Source: Arachnopeziza araneosa
Lineage: Eukaryota > Ascomycota > Leotiomycetes > Helotiales > Arachnopezizaceae
DNA length: 64,000 nt
NCBI GenBank assembly: GCA_003988855.1
Contig: QYAI01000067.1
Coordinates: forward strand, 1-64,000
Reading direction: 5' to 3'
Made by a program: the position numbers and the translations under genes. The notes below the pieces were generated by a model. The model did no database searches and was not told the DNA's origin. It saw only the letters and a program-made list of their open reading frames with translations. This document shows, in pieces, positions 1 through 10,900 of this stretch (position 1 is the stretch's first letter; each line of letters starts with the position of its first letter).

Positions 1-24
1 GGGGGGGGGGGGGGGGGGGGGGGG
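1..24. repeat. Poly-G run at window edge
   Basis: The window opens with 24 consecutive G. A run of this kind at the very edge may be a contig end or sequencing artefact; it is not the TTAGGG telomere repeat of filamentous fungi. Confidence 0.9.
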
Positions 25-509
25 CGGCAGCTGTACAGACAGAAATGGAGATATATACCAGGAAAATATAAGACCGCGCTCGTGTTTGCCGGTTACACGT
101 ACTGGATTTAGCAGTGAGCAGGATGTTCCCCTCAAACTGTCCGACGGTACATTGTGTTCCATTGTACTGGGCGCCCTCCAAGGGCCTTTGGGGGTTTGGG
201 CCCACAAACGCTCTAGCCTGCTGGCTAGGTATCGATACGCCCCATCCACTATCATCAACCCATCAACATCCGCTGATGCTGCTACTACTGCTACTGTTGC
301 TGCACACCTCTCTCCCTCTCCCCCCTCTCCCTCTCCCTCTCCCTCTCTCTGTATTGCACGTCGCCCTGACCTCCAGACGTCCCTGGCGCTTGTTCGTAGA
401 TATATGATTCAGGAAGAAGCTCGCTTCGGACGCTCTTTGCCAACTCTTGCATTCTTCTCTCGCTGCGAGTCAAGGCAGTCCGTGTTTTCGAAACCCGCAA
501 ACATCCACT

Positions 510-553
510 CCCACCACCACCACCACCACCACCACAACCACAACCACCACCGT
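510..553. repeat. CCA trinucleotide microsatellite
   Basis: An uninterrupted CCA array of about eight units is followed by an imperfect CAACCA/CCACCA continuation. Confidence 0.85.
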
Positions 554-866
554 CTATCTCACTCCCTCACCCACCCCTCCTCAGATCTCACTCCAGAATC
601 GTGTCTCAAGCAGCTCAGACGCCCCAAGACCAACTCTCCTTTCTCAGGTTTAATTGCCCTCGACTGATGGTCCACCGCCGGACTCGAGCACCTGCTTAAT
701 AGGCCAGATCCAGCGAATAACAGCCTCTGGTCCCATTTTACCCGCCCACCTCGACCACTCACGTCGCAATCTTCAACATTTCCATTTTCCAGTATACCGG
801 ACCTTCTCTTTACCCTACCCCTCCAAAGCATACACTCTCTTCTCAGGAGCACCCATCTCGTCGACA

Positions 867-886
867 CCCCCCCCCCCCCCCCCCCC
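867..886. repeat. Poly-C run of 20
   Basis: Twenty consecutive C lie about 90 bp before the start codon at 977. The exact length is likely to be unreliable in any sequencing technology. Confidence 0.9.
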
Positions 887-976
887 GGATCGACTCGTCC
901 CAACTTGTGAGAAGAAAGAATCGGCCCAGTGCGGCGATGAATTGACTCGAATTCGTGCTTGCCGACCAACCTCACG

Positions 977-3900
977 ATGCTGATGACACTCCGCAGCAAC
1001 GGCATATTTCCTGATCAGAGTAATCCTCAGTCGTTCAATAATTATACAGGTGCTTCGAATCAAGCCACCGATACAGTGACACAATACGCTGACGACGTTC
1101 CACGGCTCAGCCGACCACCGACTCAGCAGACGGCCTCAACCGCACAATCGCTCGTTGCAGCCCAGAGAGCCAAGGCCAAAGGGACGCGCAGATCACCGCC
1201 TCTGATGAATGGATTACTCGGAAACGCGCCGCAGCCGGTGATGTGTAGGTCCTCTCAACAGGTAGAGTGACGTGAGAGAATTTGCTAACCCTCTATCTGT
1301 AGACGTGCGGGCGCTGTATGATTACGAAGCTGATGATCGGACGAGCTTGAGCTTCCATGAGGGAGATGTCATCCAGGTCATCACACAGCTCGAGAGCGGC
1401 TGGTGGGATGGTGTTATCAATGGTGTACGCGGCTGGTTTCCAAGTAACTATTGCCAGATTATTCCAAATCCCGATGATGTAGAAAACGCGATGCAGAATG
1501 GAGATGATGTAAGCGGAGATGAGGATGATCTTGACGAGGATGAAGATGATGCAGATGAATTCGAGGACCAATATGACGACGAAGGAGACTCCGATCGGGA
1601 GGATATAACACAACTACCGATAGAGGGAACGAGTAATGAACGGACGCGGGCTGATTTCTGGATCCCACAAGCAACACCGGACGGAAGATTGTTCTACTTC
1701 AATACCGAGACGGGTGAAAGCAGTATGGAGCTCCCGCTAGAATCACCATCGTCGCCAAATGAGAATGGACCCCGAGATCGGATGTATGTTAACATTCCAG
1801 AGAAGACGAGACCGCCGGCCGAGATGATGGCGAGAGGCTACGTGCAAGATGAAGACGACGAATCAGATGGAAATTCGGCCTCGGAGCTGGAAGGAGAATC
1901 TCTGATGCTTGCATCCAGAAGCTCCTACGTAATATTCACCCTCGACACTTTATATCTATATGACTAACTATTGTAGCCTCGCAACCGCCGGTCGTTTGTT
2001 TCTGACGGCGTGTCTCCTTCAACATCAATGGATTCTATTAATGGAGCGTCGCCAATCACACGCTCGAGAGCAGATCCATTCTCCAACCCCAACATATCTG
2101 CAACTTCGCAGCCATTGATGATGGCATCGTCGACAACTTCCTTTACAAACCCGGTCATGGGTCCACCCCATGCAGCAAGCTTACCTCGATCGTTCTTTGA
2201 TGATGGCTCTGCTGCACCTTTAACCTGGAATCGATTGGTCGCGAACATGAAGAAAGCTGTGGATAGATATAGAGATGCCATTAACAATAGTGAGCGGTCA
2301 GAGTATGTGCGCCGAGCGGAGGATATATCAGACCATCTGCGATTACTTCTAGCAGCAGGATCAGGCACAACAGATAACCACTCGGGACAGCCATCGATTA
2401 TCTCTACCAACAAAGCCCTCTACCCACATTTCCGAGATATGATGTCAAAATTCTCGAAGCTGGTCATTTCTTCCCATATTGCCGCGGCGGATTGGCCCAA
2501 TGCGGAATCATATCAAAAATGTCTGCAGGAAGCAGATGGGGTTCTGCAGGGGGTCTTCAGTTATGTTGAAGTTGCGAGACAACAACGTGGCGAAGATATC
2601 CCAAGATTGCTCCCAGGCTTTGTCATTGGAAGCACTACAGGTGGAAGCTGGCAGAACAACGGGCTGGGAACTCGAGATCCCTTGACTTCGAACTTTCTAG
2701 ATGAGGATGAGGGCCTGGTCGAACCATCTGCTGTCTTGGATTCCAACCTGATGGAGCGTCTCGAAGAGTTGAAGAGAACCCTGATAACGAGCATCCGCAA
2801 ACTAGAAGAACAGCTCGTGGTCACCGAGAAGATCATCACACCACATAGGCATGAGACGATCGGCAACAATGTGTGCTCAGCGGCGAAGAAGGTTTTGGAA
2901 TCGTTCAAGCCTTGGGTTTCTACTGTCGAATCCGTCAATCTTTCCCCACTTGGAAACAGCTTTCAGAACCCGCAGCTCGTAGACTTTGCTGGACTGAAGC
3001 AGAGTCTGTATGATCATTTGTCAGACCTCATTCTGAGCTGCCAAGCAGTTGCTGGACCATTAGGCGATGAATGGGCAGAAGTCAGAGGGGAGTCGCTAGA
3101 AGGGCGACTATCGAGCGTCCGCCAAACCTCGAAGCAGCTGGAAATAAATCTTTCACAGGTTGGCTTCTCGCTGCAACTTCTTGCCGAACAAGTGGATATA
3201 GCACTCAAGTCTCAATCACAGGGTCCTCCACCACGTGAGGATAGCAGACCTCGAGATCCAAGAAGGACTGATAGTGCTCCGTATGAACGCACCCACCAAC
3301 GAAGTGACTCTCGAATGAATTCCGTTTTGAGACCTGGCCTTGCGGGCATCTCACAGTCCCAATCTTTCCAGGATGGAGATACCCCCGTCAACTTTCGGAA
3401 AGGCGGAGAGAACTCGAAAGTCCTGAAATTTTTTGGAGAGGAACCAACGCGCCGAGACCCTGTCCGCGACCAGGTTCAGAACCAGATTGATGAGACTCCC
3501 GATTGCTTAAAGTTGGACCATGAAGATGATATCTCTTATGATACAAAGGCCCAGCCTCCACAATTGAAAGGCGGGACTCTGCTGGCTTTGGTTGAGCAGC
3601 TGACGAGACATGACAAGCTGGATTCAAACTTTAAGGACACGTTCCTGTTAACCTACCGATCTTTCACGACAGCCAGGGAGCTCTTTGAATTCTTAGTCAA
3701 ACGTTTCCAGATCCAACCTCCTGAGGCTATGGCTCCATCGGACTACGAAATCTGGAGAGATCGTAAACAACGACCGATTAGATTCAGGGTGGTAAACATC
3801 TTGAAGAGTTGGTTTGATAACTTTTGGATGGAGGACCAAAGTGAAGAGACAAAAGCTCTCATCCGCGATGTTTACACTTTCGCCAGAGACACTGTTAAAA

Positions 3901-5049
3901 CCACCGATACTCCTGGTTCTGGTCCCCTCATGACCGTGTTGGAGCAACGACTGCGTGGTCAAGATACCACAGCGAAGAGACTTGTTCTGACTCTGAATAC
4001 TCAAACGCCCCAACCCATCATGCCAAAGAACATGAAAAAGCTCAAGTTCTTGGATATCGACGTCACCGAGTTTGCCCGTCAACTCACCATCGTTGAATCT
4101 AAACTCTACGGCAAGATCAAACCTACCGAGTGTCTGAATAAGACTTGGCAGAAGAAGGTTGGCGAAGGAGATCCCGAGCCAGCTCCAAATGTCAAGGCTT
4201 TAATCCTCCATTCTAACCAGCTGACCAACTGGGTTGCCGAAATGATCTTGACTCAACTGGACGTCAAGAAACGAGTAGTTGTTATCAAACATTTTGTACT
4301 GGTTGCAGATGTGAGTTTCCCACATGTGTGTATTGTATGTTGACTGACTGGTTTAGAAATGTCGACAACTAAATAACTACTCGACACTCACTTCTATCAT
4401 CTCCGCTCTAGGTACAGCACCAATTCATCGCCTCAAGAGAACTTGGGACCAGGTTCCTGCGAAGACTACAACGGTACTCGAATCTATGCGGAGGCTCATG
4501 GGCAGCACAAAGAATTTTGGCGAGTACAGAGAGAGTCTGCATCTCGCTAACCCTCCTTGTATCCCGTTCTTCGGTAAGTTTTCAATCCTACCTCTTGAGC
4601 CCACTAACATCATCAGGTGTCTACCTCACCGATCTCACGTTCATCGAAGATGGCATTCCTTCCATCATCAAGAAGTCTGCACTAATCAACTTTGCTAAGC
4701 GTGCTAAAACGGCTGAAGTCATCCGTGATATCCAGCAGTACCAAAATGTCCCGTACCCCTTGCAGCCGGTCCCAGAACTTCAAGAATATATATTGAGCAA
4801 TATGCAAGCTGCAGGGGATGTGCATGAGATGTATGAGAAGAGCTTGGCGGTAGAGCCACGTGAAAGGGAGGATGAAAAGATAGTGAGGTATGTTTCGCTG
4901 CAACAGACGCCGACCCACGGCGTGTTTTCATTAGTATAAATTCGCGGGCCGAGACTGCGTCCAAACCATACAAGACTATGTCCCGTTATGAAGAAATGTG
5001 CTTACCATATCGCTACAATAGGGTTCTAGCTGAATCTGGCTTCCTGTGA
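977..5049 (+). CDS. CDC25: Cdc25-type Ras guanine nucleotide exchange factor
   Basis: Exons 977-1244, 1303-1928, 1977-4310, 4357-4573, 4617-4887 and 5022-5049 join in frame to about 1247 residues. In this family the protein loads GTP on Ras upstream of adenylate cyclase and MAP-kinase signalling. An SH3 domain (ALYDYEADD ... GWFPSNY) lies at about residues 90-145. An acidic stretch and a WW-like segment (DGRLFYFNTETGE) follow, but the second WW tryptophan is missing. RasGEF_N spans about 828-960 and the catalytic RasGEF about 985-1225 (HFVLVADKCRQLNNYST, GVYLTDLTF). The first ATG after an upstream in-frame stop (938-940) is at 977. The last intron is long (134 bp); it leaves a final exon coding VLAESGFL, the usual end of this family. 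Confidence 0.93.
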
Positions 5050-8000
5050 GGCGCCCACCATTACAACATCACCGATACACGAGAAGGCTAAAGGCCAATG
5101 CTACCAACGACATACGCGATGAAGACACGAGACACATAATCACACACGCCACATCCCACAGCTTCGGTATGCACCACTCGCGACGTTCGAATCGCCCCTA
5201 GCGCAACGACGCCTCTCTCGCACGACAATTTCAACTAAATATTTGTACACATCACCTCGAATGTCTTGATACTTTCATGCGTCACTGTACGGAAGTATGG
5301 CGTTTCTTATATGCACCGGAGGTCGGATATCTCGATTCAGCTTCTAAATCGCAATGGTAGATCCGCATAGTAAATCTGGGAGGAAACCTGGAATGGAAAG
5401 CAAGCATTGGCGTTTTCACGAGGGTTAGGCTTTAGGGGGAATTTTGAGGGTTCCGGAATAGAAATTCAATGAAGTTTTCTTCTCAAACCATAGTCATACT
5501 CAGCCTCTACGGAGCAGATGTGAATCCAGCCGAAGTGACATGTGCCATCAATGGAGAAAAGTCCTCACACGCGATGCTAAACCCAGAGCATGGGTACTTG
5601 GGATGTCACGATGTCACCCTCTTGGGCGACGTTAGCTCCCCTCCCCATGGGGTACGCACGAGCAGCGCGGCCCGGGTAAATTCATGGTGTGGTGGCAGCG
5701 GGGCAGGTTCAATCGCTGGCGTCTCCCAGCCCCAGGGAAGTGGCCAGACGACGACAGGTGTGGGTAGGTATAGGCCCGATTCGGAAGACGACGACGGCGA
5801 AGCAGCAGCAGCAGAATAGATGGAAGGGGGCTCTCACGTCGGCTGAATCGTTCGCGCGGGCGGAGGGGGTGATGGTCGAGCCGGGAATCGAGGTGCGCCG
5901 CGTCGGTTGGGTGGGTGAGTGGGTACGGTTCTTGGGCTGCTTCCTCTGCTCCAGATGGTGGGATGGTGTGTGGTGTGCTCGGCGGTTCTTTCTCTTGGGG
6001 CTTTTGTCTGTCTGTCTGTCTGCCATGTGGATGGAGGGGAGGAGGTGAGGTGAGGTGAGGTGAGTGAGGCCTTTTTTCTTCTGCTGCCGTGGTGGTGGAG
6101 ATTGGATGTGCCATATGCCATGTTGGCTTGGTGGTAGGCGCACCTGCACCGAGATCTCACCTCTGCTGTCCTCGGGGTTTTTTTCTTTCTTCCTCGTACT
6201 GTACTCCGTACCAGAATCGGGATTCCATGGCGCCGTCTCGTGGCTGGTTGCCTCTCCTAGCTAGGTAGGTAGATAGGTGGGTAGGTACCGGGTACACAGC
6301 ACACAGACTCTGCTGCAGCGCAACCACGTTGCGCCGCCGTTGTACCGCTGGAGGAGGGAAGATGGTAAGGACGCTCAGTGCTTGCTCACGGTGGGAGGGC
6401 ATCCCCTCCTGCTGGTGCCCAGCACATCACGTGCCCATGCCAAGCAGCGCAGGAACGAGAGGGGTGGTCAGCAGTCGATCCTGTCATGCTGGAGACCGTG
6501 GTACCGCGAGAGAGTGCGCACGCATCCCGGTACCGAGCGTGGTATATAAGCGGCCGTCGATTTCTTGGTCAGCTTACACATACCGAACGTGTGTATCTGG
6601 GAAGAGGATAGGTAGCAGCAGCAGCACCTTGCTGCCTTGTCGTGGTGAGCATGTAACCGAAGCATCATCTTGGCAGAGGGAAGGCAAGGGATGGGACGGG
6701 ACGGACCGGAGATGAGTGAGGATCGAGAAGAGTGCGCAGCAGCAGCAGCAGTGGAGGGGAGCGCAACGCCGTAGTCGGAGATTGGCGCGAGCTATAGGCA
6801 TGCCTGTGATAGCGACGGCGGCATCCAGGATCCCCACCGCAGATTCGCGAGAGGGATGAGTAAGTTCTGGTTGGATCTCCTAGACCAGGAAAAACGTGAC
6901 TCCCAAAGGAGATGTTTCCTAATACGCGGTCATCTTGCGAAATAGCATGCGCTGTGAGCTCGCCGTTGTCCCAGGTCTGTGAGTCTCGAGGACTCCGGGA
7001 TGTGGGTGAATTCTCCCAGCCACCGTGGGCATTACCCGGCCTTACCAAATTTAGGGAGCATAGGGTCTTGAGAAATTTCCTGGTTACAAGTGAATACTCT
7101 CTTGGGTTGTTCCTGACCTTGCAGTTCAAGGATAGACAATAATGACATATCATATAGGCTCATCACCGCACTGTCCCCCAACACATCAAACAAGAAAGGC
7201 TTAACAGTCGTCCTGCCAAGAAATTAACTTTCTTGTCTTTGGATTAGTTTCTTCCGTCCGATTGTAGTTCAAAGAAAGCTCTGTACAGTCTGGCTTTTTT
7301 CCATTCGGTTATGAACTATCATGCAAACAGAACAGGATTTGGCAGCTTGTCTCTAGTAACATCTATCTAAACCAGACAATAAGAATAGTTAATTGCAAGT
7401 TTAAAAATCAAAGCAAGGAATGTTTGTCATGTATGAATCTAGCGCAATTGAAGATACTTCTCCGATTACCCAAATAGTTGGACCTATTCTTTGTCTACCT
7501 ATTCTTTGTCTACCTAGGTACTCTTCATGGCCAGTTGTCCGTATGTCTAAAGACTCATAAAATTATAGGATAGTGTCAATCTTGACTTGATGACTGGACC
7601 CGAGTTTAATGCTTATGAAAATCAAACCGGAATTTCGACATTCAAAGTTCTGAAAAAGCGTTTCTCCTTTCGCTTTCGCTTATTCTCGCTAGTCATGTTT
7701 TGCTTTCGGATCTGCTCTGGAGCTGTGATGATCTAAGTTCAATGATAACAAATGGACATTTAAATCAAGAACAGATGTCAAAAACTAGATGATGACGACT
7801 AGATGTAATCTCTTAAACACTTGTAGAGTTTAGTGATGTACAATTACAGACCAAAGAGAACAATGCCCCGACTACAAAACCTCGTTGTCAACTCTTTGGC
7901 GATTGTCTTTGGGTATTGAGAAAGAGTTTCTGGTTAAATAAAAGTTGGAGGACTTTTTGGCATAGTCGTTTGTGCGCTTGGGATTGGCGCTTGGGAAATC

Positions 8001-8187
8001 AGTGCCGGACAACAGTTCCACTTACTCGAGACACCCTGAGTGACGAGAGCGACTCCGCCCACACCGACACCTACGCCGACCGAGAATACAATCACCATCC
8101 GCAGCCTTATCAACGAGAGAGCGACCGGCCCCGAGAGCACCTCCACCATCGAGAGCGCTTTCACCACACTCAAAAAACTCGACAACA
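5050..8187. other. Intergenic, no gene recognised
   Basis: The stretch is 3.1 kb with no open frame that looks like a conserved protein. The first half is GC-rich with short simple repeats: CTGT at about 6006-6020, GGTGA at about 6043-6066, and TAGG/GTAG at about 6258-6285. A TATA-like TATATAAG lies at about 6543, but no coding frame follows it. From about 7150 it turns AT-rich and is stop-dense. A long upstream regulatory region or a non-coding transcript is possible but not shown. Confidence 0.55.
7485..7515. repeat. Two tandem copies of a 15-bp unit
   Basis: CTATTCTTTGTCTAC occurs twice back to back, followed by a partial third copy (CTA). Confidence 0.8.
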
Positions 8188-8837
8188 ATGTCTGAAAGTC
8201 CAGACGAAAACAACACATTCCCTCCTCGATTTGCGCGTTCAATCCAAACCTGTGTACATTGTGGTATTGTAGCCTCTGGATCAAAAGATATGGATCCATC
8301 ACCTTCATCCAGGCGCAAGCACGAGAGCGCTGAGGAAGATGGTTCTTCATCTTGGTTAGTTGATTATGTTTGTAAAAAGTTTTCTCGGATCGACAATGAA
8401 GATGATTCTCAGAGCCAAATCACGGACAATGAATTTTCGACATTGAGCGGTGACTTTGCAATGGGCGACGACTAAAGAAATCGGAGAAGAAAGAAAAGCC
8501 ATCTTTCATGTAAGTCTTCCGATTTCAATTTGCGGAACGAAGGCTAACACAGTTCCTTTTACGCAGGAACCCTCTCAGCGAAGTAATGGCCATTCAGGTC
8601 TGAGAAAAGACTTTCTGTGTCTACTGGGATTTCCTCGATTACTACGCTCCCAAGCTCGCTCATGCCTGTCAAGACTTGTCTTCCCCACGCAAGAAGCCAG
8701 TCAGACCAGATATCCTTCACGTAGTCAAGCCCAAGGTTTTTGGAGTACTCGTACAGTGGATGTATACCGAGTCTCTCCGTAACACCCCGAATACACCCGG
8801 TTGGATTGAATGTGCGGCTGGAATGCAGAATTGTTGA
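8188..8837 (+). pseudogene. Decayed BTB/POZ-domain gene
   Basis: An open frame from ATG 8188 to 8475 gives an acidic Ser-rich N-terminus. The BTB-like body is in another frame: after a frame change near 8440-8473 it reads through ...KKSEKKEKPSFM, crosses an intron 8510-8566 (GTAAGT, branch CTAAC, CAG), then codes NPLSEVMAIQV. A TGA at 8601-8603 interrupts it, and the same frame continues with CVYWDFLDYYAPK and KPKVFGVLVQWMYTESL before a TGA at 8835. The core (VYWDFLDYYAP, VQWMYTESLR) resembles the many Pezizomycotina BTB proteins of unknown role. The disablements seen are one frameshift, one internal stop and an early end. A sequence error could account for some of these but not all. Confidence 0.6.
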
Positions 8838-9837
8838 AGCTGTAGTTACGAAGGCCGATGGTTCTCCATGTCGAGAACTCTACTCGGACTTTGGAGGCAG
8901 GCGCTGTGCCTGTGATTAATGCAGAGATAGAATGACAAGCTTGCACGACAAACTTCAGAATAATCTGATGCAAATATTCAGGTATCTCAAGCAGGTGAGG
9001 TTTAGGTGTTGTTGAACGTCATGGCTGCTTACATAATATGAGGCGAATGTTTTGGGTTCGGATGAGGAAGTTCCCGCAGCTAAATACTTTATTCCTATGA
9101 CCCGCGAACATTCCATCAACCTCATCCGTATTTTCCATTGCCACTTCACATCAAGTCCAGTTCATCCTCGACGAACATCTCACACTCCGGATCCCCACCG
9201 ACCGGAAACCATCAGCTGGCGTCGCTCCAAATCTCGGATGACATCTCTATTCTTTATCTGACCCCGCCATAAGCTGCATGGGGATCTTCACCGAGTCCAT
9301 GTTTCTGGCCACGATGATCGCAGCCGCTCTCTGCATCCCGCTAGGCTGACTTGGGCTTCTAGAGTCCAGCGGCCTCATCTGATTGAGCCAGATTTTCCAA
9401 CCTCTTGTTCGAACGGGTACGTGAGATTCCGAGGACATCGACTCCCATTTTGTCACCTATCAGCAGAAATATCTCGATGGGGATGATTTTCATCTCGTCA
9501 TGACTTGACGGCAAGTGCCATGTCTGGGTGCAATGATACCGCCTTTGTTGTCTGTTTTCAATTCTTCCATCCCTCAAGACCTGGCATGTCTAATTGCCTA
9601 TGGAGAAATGACAGCGGCTCCTAAAGTTCCGGGCTTCTAGCGTTTGGATACGATGCTTTGTCTTCTAGAATTGCGGCTAGTTCATAGTCTTCTTATATCC
9701 GCATCAATTACTTTTTCCTAAGTTTTCGACTACCTTTATATAATATACTACCCTCCCACTCGAGACTTGCTTTTTCTAATATCCGAGTCTTGTAAACTGC
9801 ATTTGAGACAGCTTCGGTATAATCACCAGTTACCGAC
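8838..9837. other. Intergenic, possible remnant downstream of the BTB pseudogene
   Basis: No intact gene is seen. Short coding-like scraps occur in several frames, for example around 8940-8990 and 9040-9200. They may be the eroded C-terminal part of the BTB gene, but I could not chain them. The last 150 bp is the promoter and leader of the gene at 9838. Confidence 0.4.
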
Positions 9838-10900
9838 ATGCGTTTCTCATCCACTGCTGCCCTAGCATTGGCCAGTGCTCTTGGTGCCTTTGCTCTACCT
9901 ACCAAGAGGCAATCTACCGACATCGATGCCGTCATTCTCCAATTTGCACTGACTGTAAGTTTCTACCTCACAATAGTCAGGTAATAGACTAATAATCCCT
10001 CAGCTTGAGCATCTTGAGAACGCTTTCTACAAGAAAGCTCTCTCCACATGGGATCAAGAGTCTTTTACTGATGCTGGATTCTCTCCAATGTTCTACGATG
10101 AGCTCAAGTTTATGTATTTCATCCCCACTCGATGTATACAACCATTACTAACTTTCGCAGTGCTCATGACGAAGAAGGTCACGTTGTCTACCTTGAGGCT
10201 GGCCTTACCGCCGCTGGCGCCACCCCGGTTGCTGCATGCGAGTACGCATTCCCCATAACCGATGCCAAGTCATTCGTAACCCTCGCATCTGTGGTTGAAG
10301 GCGTTGGAGTCTCTGCATACCTGTAAGTGTTCCAATCCCAGCACAATAATAGATCTAACATCTTGTAGTGGTGCAGCCCCTCTCGTCACGTCCAAAAGCT
10401 ATCTCTCCGCTGCTGGCGCCATTCTCGTCACCGAAGCCCTCCATCAATCGGCTACTCGAAGCGCTATCGGTGAGATTCCCATGGCCAATGTATTCGGTAC
10501 TCCGATGGGCATCAACGCAGTTTGGTCAATCGCCAGTGCGTTCATCACTTCTTGCCCATCGACAAACTTTGCTCTCCCAGTCATGGCTTATCCAGCTCTT
10601 ACCCTCGTCAGCGGCCCGCCCACCGCCCCCAGTGCTCTCGTGGATTTGATGCCGGCGACCATGCCGAGCGGGGATGTGTTTGCCACGTTTGTTTCTGGCT
10701 TGGATATCATTCCCGTCAGCCCAGCTTCCTCCGACTCCGATATGTACATGGTTCCCGTCCCTGACATGATTTCCGGCCAGAGCTACGTCTTCTTGACCAA
10801 AGACAACTCTGGAAATCTGACCGACACTAACATCATCGCTGGACCTGCAATTATTGAAGTTACTCCCAGCTCTCCCACTTTCGATCTCACAATCACTTGA
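9838..10900 (+). CDS. Secreted Rds1-like ferritin-fold protein
   Basis: Exons 9838-9954, 10004-10113, 10161-10322 and 10369-10900 join in frame to 306 residues. Residues 1 to about 19 form a signal peptide ending in ALP, and TKR-Q gives a Kex2-like site just after it. The mature part starts with a ferritin-like helix pair: the ExxxxYxxAL segment (EHLENAFYKKAL) and HDEEGHVVYL carry the Glu and His typical of the Ferritin_2 / Rds1 family. Rds1 of fission yeast responds to stress and nutrient state, but the molecular function of the family is unclear. The product is shorter than many family members (often above 400 residues) because the Ser/Thr-rich tail is absent. Three short introns carry clear branch sites. 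Confidence 0.85.

Larger units (their letters stand above)
25..976 (+). other. Low-complexity leader upstream of the Ras GEF
   Basis: No credible gene is seen. The stretch holds a CT-rich tract (about 306-350), a CCA trinucleotide microsatellite (about 510-553) and a 20-C run (867-886). Long pyrimidine-rich leaders are common ahead of fungal regulatory genes, so much of this may be 5' UTR and promoter of the gene at 977. The open frames here are translations of the repeats (poly-His, poly-Pro, poly-Leu). Confidence 0.6.

Noticed and set aside
1..24. Poly-G as a telomere or origin
   Set aside because: Fungal telomeres are TTAGGG repeats; a pure G run at the edge is more likely a low-quality end.
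86..667. Open frame of 193 codons with poly-His in the leader
   Set aside because: The frame mostly translates CCA and CT simple repeats, has no domain, and lies in the likely leader of the Ras GEF.
5165..5210. GTTCGAATC text like a tRNA T-loop
   Set aside because: There is no A-box, acceptor pairing or anticodon arm upstream.
5469..6160. Overlapping open frames on both strands in a GC-rich stretch
   Set aside because: They have no domain or consistent coding strand, the residues are biased by simple repeats, and no frame continues through plausible introns.
6540..6560. TATA-like box TATATAAG as a promoter
   Set aside because: No coding sequence follows on the plus strand within a reasonable distance.
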